From the NCBI GenBank assembly GCA_016870675.1, contig VGAU01000084.1, positions 1 to 7,337 of the forward strand: 7,337 nt of DNA. Direction: 5' to 3'. Shown here one piece after another: positions 1 to 5,510 of the stretch. The position numbers and the translations under genes were made by a program. Each line of letters starts with the position of its first letter. The stretch's first letter is position 1. The DNA comes from Actinomycetota bacterium (GTDB lineage Bacteria > Actinomycetota > Humimicrobiia > Humimicrobiales > Humimicrobiaceae). Under the pieces are notes generated by a model. That model did not search any database. It had not been told where the DNA came from and worked only from the letters and a program-made list of their open reading frames with translations.

Positions 1-1
1 T

Positions 2-556
2 ATAATAGCGGCTGTTCTTTTTATAATATCCCTGCTGGTGCTGTTTTATCTATCAACAATAATAGGATTTTTTATTTTTATCTTTAAAAAAATACTTAAA
101 AGATCCAGGGTATCAAAAGAGAGGATTATTTATAGAGTTTATAATAAATTAATAGATGTTAATGAAAATATAAAAATAATCCAGAAAAGGAAAATATACT
201 GGAAGGTTTATCTTTCATCAATAGTCATAAGAGTATTAAAATTTACTGCTTATTATTTGATAATTTATGCTATTATGAAACCTATGGGATACAGTTTAGG
301 GAACTTAAGTTACTGGGTTGTTTTCCTGGCTACAGTGGCTGCGGAAATATCGGCAGTACTGCCCACCCATGCCCTGGCTGGTTTCGGAACGTATGAAGGT
401 GCTTTTGTATTTGCATTTGTTTTACTGGGATTTAATGAAAATATCTCAATAGTCGCGGGATTTAGCTTCCATACAATAGTATTATTGTCTACAATAATAC
501 TGGGGATAATATCAATGATAATAATAAGTCTTCCTTTTTATAGGATTAAAAAATAA
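2..556 (+). CDS. Flippase-like membrane protein, lysylphosphatidylglycerol synthase TM-region family, 5'-truncated by the window
   Basis: The reading frame is open from base 2, so this is the C-terminal 184 residues of a longer gene. A GTG at 38 lies inside a hydrophobic helix, has no ribosome binding site and is not a credible start. The visible part has a TM segment, a basic cytoplasmic stretch (KKILKRSRVSKER), then three or four further TM helices. The motif LPTHALAGFGTYEGAF followed by a helix containing SFHT is typical of the lysylphosphatidylglycerol synthase TM / UPF0104 family (PF03706), the flippase-like half of MprF, which also occurs as a stand-alone protein beside glycosyltransferases. 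No aminoacyl-transferase domain follows, since the protein stops just after the last helix. In family terms it would move or act on a lipid-linked substrate at the cytoplasmic membrane. The substrate is unknown; the neighbours suggest a lipid-linked sugar or glycan, which is inference. The family call is fairly sure, the function is not. Confidence 0.8.
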   Translation: MIAAVLFIISLLVLFYLSTIIGFFIFIFKKILKRSRVSKERIIYRVYNKLIDVNENIKIIQKRKIYWKVYLSSIVIRVLKFTAYYLIIYAIMKPMGYSLGNLSYWVVFLATVAAEISAVLPTHALAGFGTYEGAFVFAFVLLGFNENISIVAGFSFHTIVLLSTIILGIISMIIISLPFYRIKK

Positions 557-564
557 TTTTTTAA
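546..564 (+). repeat. AT-only inverted repeat around the stop codon of the flippase-like gene
   Basis: TTAAAAAA and TTTTTTAA form a perfect 8-bp inverted repeat with a 3-base TAA loop, which is the stop codon itself. The right arm is a run of six T. This could act as a very weak intrinsic terminator or pause site. With no G-C pair in the stem, it may equally be chance in AT-rich DNA. It is the only secondary structure seen in the 73-79 base gap before the next gene. Confidence 0.2.
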
Positions 565-625
565 ATTTATTTTAGAATTTAGGTTGGATTTGTATTAAAA
601 TATTTCCTTAGATAAATTTTATTCT

Positions 626-630
626 GGAAG
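626..630 (+). promoter_or_regulatory. Ribosome binding site that favours the GTG start at 636
   Basis: GGAAG lies five bases before the GTG at 636. An in-frame GTG at 630 overlaps this site and has only AT-rich sequence upstream (AAATTTTATTCT), so 636 is the better start. The frame is closed upstream by a TAG at 609-611. Confidence 0.5.
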
Positions 631-635
631 TGAAA

Positions 636-1946
636 GTGAAGCTTTTTTTTAATAATCTGGGAAAAGCAGTACTGACAAAAGATATTTTTGAGAATAAAAT
701 CCTGTCAAGGCGGCTTTATAAATATTTTTTAACCGGGCTTCTGGTCAGATTAATATTTCTTCCATTTCTGTTCCAGAGAGATTTGCTTTCAACTTATCAG
801 AGGGCTGCAGAAACAGTTTTTGCCGGTAATTTCGGATCAGATTTCCAGCAAATGCTGACAAATGTGATCCACTCCATCTATCTGTTTATTATAAAGTCAA
901 TATTCCCGGCAATAAATAAATTATCTCCTGTTTTGCTGGAGAAAGATACATGGATATCCTGGATCAATTTCAACAGCAGTTATAATGTATTCACTGCGCT
1001 GGCTCTTTTTAAAATACTCTACCTTATATTTGATGTAGTTTGTATGTTTATAATACTGCGGCTTTCCTTTGATGGTGAGCCCGAAAATAAATTACAGGTT
1101 TTTAAATTCTGGATGTTTAACCCTTTCGTAATATTTATACTATATGTTTTTGCCAGACATGATATTATGGGAATACTTGTAACACTGATTGCTTTGTTGC
1201 TGGCAAAAAAGAATAGAAAATACTGGGCTATTATAGTGCTTTCATTTGGTATAGCCCTCAGGTTTTTTCCTATAATGATTCTTCCCCTATTTATATTTTA
1301 TCTGGCACGCACTAAAAAGGATTATATTATACTATCCGTAATAGGGATTTCCGGTCTGGCGGCAGTGGAACTATTTTCTTATTTCTATTTTGGGAGAAGC
1401 GTGATATTTTCACTGCTGAACGCCCAGCATTTTGATTATATTCTGTCATCAAAACTGGAACTGGTAATCCATGATCGTATATTTATTTTTGTAGCAGTAT
1501 ATATAATCATAATCCTTAGTTTCCTGCACATCAGAAAAAAGAGTTTTGATATACTTTTAAATTATGGGGCAATTATATATCTGACTTATGTAAGCCTTTG
1601 TTATTTTCACCCGCAGTATATGCTGTGGACGGTCCCTTTTCTTATAATCATATTTATAAGAAGAAAGTCGCTCCTGTACTATCATTGGATTCAATTTGCC
1701 TTACTTATGGTGATATTAATATACTGGGGAGACCTGGTTACAAAGTTTGTTTTTGCTCCTATAGATTATAAGTTTTTTATTTATCTGACCGGCCCTATTC
1801 CTATTATAATCCGGTTCTATGATCCTGCCAAATTCGTAAATATATTCAGAAGCATTTTCACAGGCGTATCGTTATGGATGATATATTTGATTTATAAGGA
1901 CAATAAAAAAATGCTGACAGATGAGTTAAAAGATAAGGAAAATTAA
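636..1946 (+). CDS. Polytopic GT-C-like glycosyltransferase (PIG-M/DUF2029-like membrane protein)
   Basis: This predicted inner-membrane protein of about 436 residues has roughly ten hydrophobic helices. Numbering is from the alternative GTG at 630. Landmarks of PIG-M/GT87-type polyprenyl-phosphate-sugar-dependent transferases are visible. An Arg-Asp pair (50-51) follows the first TM helix. A W-x-x-N-P motif (161-165) is followed by ARHD (175-178), in the place of the usual G-x-x-D. LRFFP (210-214) takes the place of the common K-x-x-P. Late FHPQYMLW (326-333), then P336, matches the family's FxPQYxLW...P helix. The C-terminal tail is short, charged and cytoplasmic. The likely role is transfer of a sugar from a lipid-phosphate donor to a glycan or lipid on the outer face; donor and acceptor are unknown. 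The gap to the next gene is six bases, so the two are cotranscribed and possibly translationally coupled. It could instead be an inactive or non-sugar member of the same fold. Confidence 0.7.
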   Translation: MKLFFNNLGKAVLTKDIFENKILSRRLYKYFLTGLLVRLIFLPFLFQRDLLSTYQRAAETVFAGNFGSDFQQMLTNVIHSIYLFIIKSIFPAINKLSPVLLEKDTWISWINFNSSYNVFTALALFKILYLIFDVVCMFIILRLSFDGEPENKLQVFKFWMFNPFVIFILYVFARHDIMGILVTLIALLLAKKNRKYWAIIVLSFGIALRFFPIMILPLFIFYLARTKKDYIILSVIGISGLAAVELFSYFYFGRSVIFSLLNAQHFDYILSSKLELVIHDRIFIFVAVYIIIILSFLHIRKKSFDILLNYGAIIYLTYVSLCYFHPQYMLWTVPFLIIIFIRRKSLLYYHWIQFALLMVILIYWGDLVTKFVFAPIDYKFFIYLTGPIPIIIRFYDPAKFVNIFRSIFTGVSLWMIYLIYKDNKKMLTDELKDKEN

Positions 1947-1952
1947 AAAAGT

Positions 1953-2660
1953 ATGGAAAGAATAAGTTTTGCAGTAAAAACAATTATATTAGTTTTTTTA
2001 GCAGCTTTGATTTTACCGCTACTTGCGGGATGCAGGGGAATCTTTTATATTCCGGGCGCCAGTTATGGTTACTATATATGGGAAGAGGACAGTAAGGTAT
2101 TTGTAGAGTGGAGCGCAGACCGGAAAGATTCGAAATTTGATGGCAGGATTTCAACCGATGGTAAAATAACAGGGTATGATTTAAGAGAATGGGAAGAAGA
2201 AAATGATGTAATTAAGGTAGGAGAAGATAAAATTGATTTTTCGGCTACTCTGAATGATAAGGATTACTCGGACGGATTCAGTTTTACTTTAAAGGATTAC
2301 ACTTACCTGGATTTTGATTTAAAAATTAATGATGGTGATCTTAACAGGATAAATATAGGCGGATTTCTGGAAAATCCCGAAAGCAATGTATTCAGAATAG
2401 AGAAGGATTACTTTAGTAAGCTTAAAATGAAACACTGGTACCAAAAGCATCCTTTCTCTGAATTCTTCAGCAAATTATTTTCTAATAAATACTTTACATT
2501 TGTCTACCTCTTTATACTGGGGATTATTATTATAGAGATTTTAAGGGTAACTGTTCTAGCCACAAGAAGAAAAAAAATTATCTGGCTTGCGATTTCATAT
2601 ACAGCATTGATCCTGGTTGAAATTTGCATTTATTTTGTTTTAAAATTCTTAATTCGGTAG
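1953..2660 (+). CDS. Hypothetical lipoprotein with C-terminal two-helix membrane anchor
   Basis: I do not recognise this 235-residue protein. An N-terminal hydrophobic segment (about residues 9-26) ends in the lipobox L-A-G-C with Cys27, so signal peptidase II processing and lipidation are expected. Residues 28-180 form a soluble, acidic and aromatic region with alternating short beta-like strands (SKVFVEWSA, GKITGYDL, DKIDFSATL, YLDFDLKIN) and a glycine-rich turn, suggesting a small beta domain outside the membrane. Two TM helices follow (about 181-203 and 208-232), joined by the basic loop TRRKK. By the positive-inside rule this puts the loop in the cytoplasm and the beta domain outside, in agreement with the lipobox. 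The ATG has AAGGAA at 1935-1940, inside the end of the preceding gene, about 12 bases away. Its position between a GT-C-like gene and the rhamnose reductase suggests an accessory role in surface glycan assembly, but that rests on context only. Confidence 0.75.
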   Translation: MERISFAVKTIILVFLAALILPLLAGCRGIFYIPGASYGYYIWEEDSKVFVEWSADRKDSKFDGRISTDGKITGYDLREWEEENDVIKVGEDKIDFSATLNDKDYSDGFSFTLKDYTYLDFDLKINDGDLNRINIGGFLENPESNVFRIEKDYFSKLKMKHWYQKHPFSEFFSKLFSNKYFTFVYLFILGIIIIEILRVTVLATRRKKIIWLAISYTALILVEICIYFVLKFLIR

Positions 2661-2685
2661 AATTGTTTTTAATTCAGGAGATTTT

Positions 2686-3567
2686 ATGGTGAAGATTGCT
2701 TTAATCGGAGCTGACGGCCAGCTTGGAGCAGACATAAATAGTTATTTTAAAGAGAAAGGAATAAAAATAATAGGTCTGGTTGGCCTAAAGGATATTGATG
2801 TCTGTGACTACAGGATGAGTGATGATATCTTAAAAAGGATTAATCCAGACCTGGTTATAAATACCGCCGCTTTCCACGATGTAGACCTATGTGAAGATGA
2901 AGCCCTATCTGCTTTTAAAGTAAATGTGATAGGAGTTAAGAATCTGGCAATAATATGCAGGGAAATAAATATTCCTCTTATGCATTTCAGCACTGATTAT
3001 ATCTTTGATGGAAAGAAGAAAAAACCATACACAGAATATGACTGCGCCAGGCCAATCAGCTTATACGGTATATCCAAACTGGCAGGGGAACAGGTGATAC
3101 AATATATGCTTGAGAAATATTATATTATAAGGCTCAGTGGACTTTATGGATATACGGGTTGCGTGGGTAAGGGAAACATAAATTTTGTGGAACTAATGAT
3201 AAAGCTGGCAAAGAAAGAAGAAGCGATAAAGGTAGTAAATGATCAGGTACTTACTCCTACCAGCACCAGGGATGTGGCAGAGAAGCTTTATGAACTGATA
3301 CAGACTGGAAATTATGGTATCTATCATATGACTAATACCGGAAGCTGTTCCTGGTATGAATTTGCCTGTAAAATATTTAAGCTTATGAAATTATCTACTG
3401 GTGTATTACCTATAACTACTGAGGAATTTGGAGCGAAAGCCAGAAGGCCAAAATATTCAGTTTTAGATAACGTAAATTTAAGAAATATTGGCCTGAAAGA
3501 TTTGAGAAACTGGAAGGAAGCATTAAAGGATTATATTGAAAGCAGAAATGAAAAAAGATATTTATGA
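2686..3567 (+). CDS. rfbD: dTDP-4-dehydrorhamnose reductase (RmlD-type SDR)
   Basis: This 293-residue cytoplasmic enzyme is of normal family length. RmlD reduces dTDP-6-deoxy-L-lyxo-4-hexulose to dTDP-L-rhamnose with NAD(P)H, the last step of dTDP-rhamnose synthesis. The Rossmann dinucleotide site is GADGQLG (8-14), and NTAAFHDVD (59-67) matches the family N-A-A-x-T-x-V-D. The catalytic residues fit Thr103 in STDYIFDG, Tyr127 and Lys131 in YGISK. The substrate domain has RLSGLYG (149-155), DQVLTPTSTRDVA (186-198), HMTNTGSCSWYEFA and RRPKYSVLD (253-261). Asp16 stands where the Salmonella enzyme has the metal ligand Glu15, so metal dependence may differ. The ATG has an excellent site, AGGAG at 2676-2680, five bases away. 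No rmlA, rmlB or rmlC is in the window, so they would lie elsewhere. RmlD-like proteins can act on related 4-ketosugars, so the rhamnose assignment is likely but not certain. Confidence 0.88.
   Translation: MVKIALIGADGQLGADINSYFKEKGIKIIGLVGLKDIDVCDYRMSDDILKRINPDLVINTAAFHDVDLCEDEALSAFKVNVIGVKNLAIICREINIPLMHFSTDYIFDGKKKKPYTEYDCARPISLYGISKLAGEQVIQYMLEKYYIIRLSGLYGYTGCVGKGNINFVELMIKLAKKEEAIKVVNDQVLTPTSTRDVAEKLYELIQTGNYGIYHMTNTGSCSWYEFACKIFKLMKLSTGVLPITTEEFGAKARRPKYSVLDNVNLRNIGLKDLRNWKEALKDYIESRNEKRYL
3525..3530 (+). promoter_or_regulatory. Ribosome binding site inside rfbD, deciding the TTG start at 3536
   Basis: AAAGGA lies five bases before the TTG at 3536. The next in-frame start, ATG at 3548, would be 17 bases from it and has only a weak GAAAG nearby. 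The site is embedded in the coding end of rfbD, so ribosomes finishing rfbD would pass over it, consistent with coupled translation. Confidence 0.5.
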
Positions 3568-5464
3568 TACCGGGCAAGGTAAGTTTAAAAAATTTATCCT
3601 TAGTAATAAAGCAAAAATATACGCATTTTTTTCCTTTTTAATTCCCTTTATATTTTACATTCTAACTCTAGAACATAAATTAGTCGGGGGTGATACCACC
3701 TGGTATGCCCTTAAAATTTTAAAAATGGAAGTCTTTGTTCCGACCGGCTACCCCACATTTTCATTGCTGGGGAAAGCTATAACTTACCTGCCGGTGGGCG
3801 ATCTTGCTTACAGACTTAATTTGTTTTCGGCTGTTTTTGGAGCACTTACAGTTCTGTTCCTGTTTTTAACTATCAATGCTTTGATTAAAAAAGACTGGAT
3901 CAGTTTTTTTAGCTCTCTCTGCTTTGCTTTTATTTTTCCTTTCTGGTATGTAGCAAACAGGTTGGAATTTGATACCTTAAATACCTTTTTTATAATTCTT
4001 GTAATCTATGCGGCTGTGAAATATCAACAGGTATTAAACCGGAAATATTTATATTTTTTCTTCTTTTCTCTGGGATTGAGTCTGACCAATCACCCCATAG
4101 CTTTTTTTACCGTGCCTGCTTTACTTTTGTATGTAATAATTATAAATCCTAAAATTTTTAAAAGCATAAAGGTGATATTGTCAAGCGTCTTTTTCTTTGT
4201 CCTGCCCCTGCTGTCTTATTTGTATCTTCCGGTGAGGTCACTTATGGGATATGGCGAAGTTACTGATTTTAGAAGATTTATTTATTATATAACTGGAAGG
4301 TCTATAACCGGCCAGGTACATGGAGGCAGTTTTGGAGATAAGTCTCTTGAAGTTGTAGCAAAAGTTTTAAAGGAATATACTAAAATTATTTATGAGAATT
4401 TTGGAATTGTTTTAATTATAATATCTATAGTAGGATTTATATATCTTATAAAAAAGAACCTCAAACTCGGTATTTGCTCTCTTTTACTGATAGTTTTTAA
4501 TTTTGCTATTATTATACAATATCTTGATTTTGCAAACCCCAATTATGTGCTTGATTCCATGCTTGTTATAACCATTTATATCGCTTACGGTTTTCTGTTT
4601 ATTATTGATTTACTGGAGTTTATTTTTGAAAGACTTCTTGCCGGGAAGAAGCAAATAAAAGCAGATATAATTTTAAAAAATCTGATATTTATTGTAATTT
4701 TTTTGTTCTTTGCTTTTCAGCCGGTTTCTCTAATATATGCAAATTATAATGAAGCAGATCTTTCAGAGCCTGAACCGGTATACAAGTTCTGGAATGAGGC
4801 ATTTGGTAATATGGAGGATAAATCCAGGGTTTATGTTCAGGCCTACTCGGCAAATATTGGAATGTTTGTAAACAAATACGAGTATGGGGAAAAGGGAATA
4901 GAGTATATTTACCAAAATGATAAAAAATATTCCATTGAGAATATGAAAGAGGATTTTAATAAAAATTATAAAGTATATTTTGTGGGAAATAAAGATTTAA
5001 TAAAGTCTTTTTTTAAGGTGGAACAGATCGGAAAAACATATTATTTTGATTGGTATAGGGAAAATCTTAAATTATTTAAAGTTACCGGCCTTAAAGTAAA
5101 TATTGAGATCAATTATAACATTGGCAGCCATTATAAAAATTTTGGTGAAGAATTTACTCTTGAATATATAATAAAAAATCTCAATGAAGAAGAGATTAAA
5201 ATAGATTCCTTAGAACTTGAACTTCCTGATAGTATAGAATTTATTGGTGTAGAGCCTGATGGATATATCAATCAGGGTCCGGGTATAAGCCGTGGAATGT
5301 ATATGTGGGTCAGTGATGATTACAAAATTGATGGTGGCAGTAAAATTAATTTAAAAATTAATTTAAGAGGAATAGTTCCTGGGAAATCTGTTATTAAGTT
5401 TAGAATAACTGCTAATAATAATTATATAAACTGTGAGGATATAGAAATTGAAATAGAGTCCTGA
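3536..5464 (+). CDS. DUF2723-like GT-C membrane protein with C-terminal beta domain
   Basis: This 642-residue protein has about ten to eleven TM helices up to residue 400 and a soluble extracytoplasmic part after that. The N-terminal half matches DUF2723, the prokaryotic relatives of the TMEM260-type O-mannosyltransferases. Matching elements are GGDTTWY (51-57) for the usual acidic D-S-x-E loop, PTGYPTFSLLGK (69-80) for H-P-P-G-Y-P-L, DLAYRLNLFSA (89-99), an Arg-Leu-Glu (142-144) where the family has a conserved Glu, TNHP (184-187) and YLYLPVRS (228-235). Residues about 520-642 form beta strands resembling a DUF11/Ig-like stalk, with IIKNLNEEE and LELPDSIEF as typical elements. It probably transfers a sugar from a polyprenyl-phosphate donor to a protein or glycan outside the membrane; the target is unknown. 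Its start overlaps the end of rfbD by 32 bases (20 if ATG 3548 is used). It ends 24 bases from a convergent gene. Confidence 0.78.
   Translation: MKAEMKKDIYDTGQGKFKKFILSNKAKIYAFFSFLIPFIFYILTLEHKLVGGDTTWYALKILKMEVFVPTGYPTFSLLGKAITYLPVGDLAYRLNLFSAVFGALTVLFLFLTINALIKKDWISFFSSLCFAFIFPFWYVANRLEFDTLNTFFIILVIYAAVKYQQVLNRKYLYFFFFSLGLSLTNHPIAFFTVPALLLYVIIINPKIFKSIKVILSSVFFFVLPLLSYLYLPVRSLMGYGEVTDFRRFIYYITGRSITGQVHGGSFGDKSLEVVAKVLKEYTKIIYENFGIVLIIISIVGFIYLIKKNLKLGICSLLLIVFNFAIIIQYLDFANPNYVLDSMLVITIYIAYGFLFIIDLLEFIFERLLAGKKQIKADIILKNLIFIVIFLFFAFQPVSLIYANYNEADLSEPEPVYKFWNEAFGNMEDKSRVYVQAYSANIGMFVNKYEYGEKGIEYIYQNDKKYSIENMKEDFNKNYKVYFVGNKDLIKSFFKVEQIGKTYYFDWYRENLKLFKVTGLKVNIEINYNIGSHYKNFGEEFTLEYIIKNLNEEEIKIDSLELELPDSIEFIGVEPDGYINQGPGISRGMYMWVSDDYKIDGGSKINLKINLRGIVPGKSVIKFRITANNNYINCEDIEIEIES
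5342..5365 (+). repeat. Perfect 12-bp tandem duplication inside the DUF2723-like gene
   Basis: AAAATTAATTTA occurs twice back to back (5342-5353 and 5354-5365), in frame, encoding Lys-Ile-Asn-Leu twice (residues 603-610). The codons are identical in both copies, which fits a recent slippage duplication within a beta strand of the C-terminal domain. It keeps the frame and the alternating polar/apolar pattern, so the protein should tolerate it. Confidence 0.85.
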
Positions 5465-5472
5465 TGTTGTAT

Positions 5473-5510
5473 AAAAAAGTTATAGCCGCTAGTCGATTTC
5501 TTCAATAACT
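5473..5510 (-). terminator. Weak candidate intrinsic terminator for the minus-strand glycosyltransferase gene
   Basis: Read on the minus strand, AGTTAT (5510-5505) can pair with ATAACT (5483-5478), followed directly by a run of six T (5478-5473, sharing one base with the stem). The loop is about 21 bases and contains the TAG stop codon. The stem is only six pairs with one G-C pair, so stability is poor. There is no matching T-run for the plus strand, and no strong bidirectional terminator is seen in the 24-base convergent gap. Confidence 0.22.

Noticed and set aside
38..40. GTG as the start of the flippase-like gene
   Set aside because: The frame is open to the window edge, the GTG is inside a hydrophobic helix (ISLLVLFYL) and no Shine-Dalgarno sequence precedes it; the gene is simply truncated.
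584..614. Possible promoter before the PIG-M-like gene (TTGGAT at 584-589; TAAAAT at 596-601 or TAGATA at 609-614)
   Set aside because: TAAAAT is only six bases from the -35-like element, and the element at a better distance matches the consensus poorly. In such AT-rich DNA this is not distinguishable from chance.
2808..2993. 61-codon open frame on the minus strand inside rfbD
   Set aside because: It lies wholly within the well-supported rfbD gene, opposite conserved motifs, with no recognisable protein features or convincing ribosome binding site; it is a shadow frame.
5465..5488. Strong bidirectional terminator between the convergent genes
   Set aside because: The gap is only 24 bases with no G-C-rich stem. 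Only a weak minus-strand hairpin plus T-run is present, listed at low confidence.
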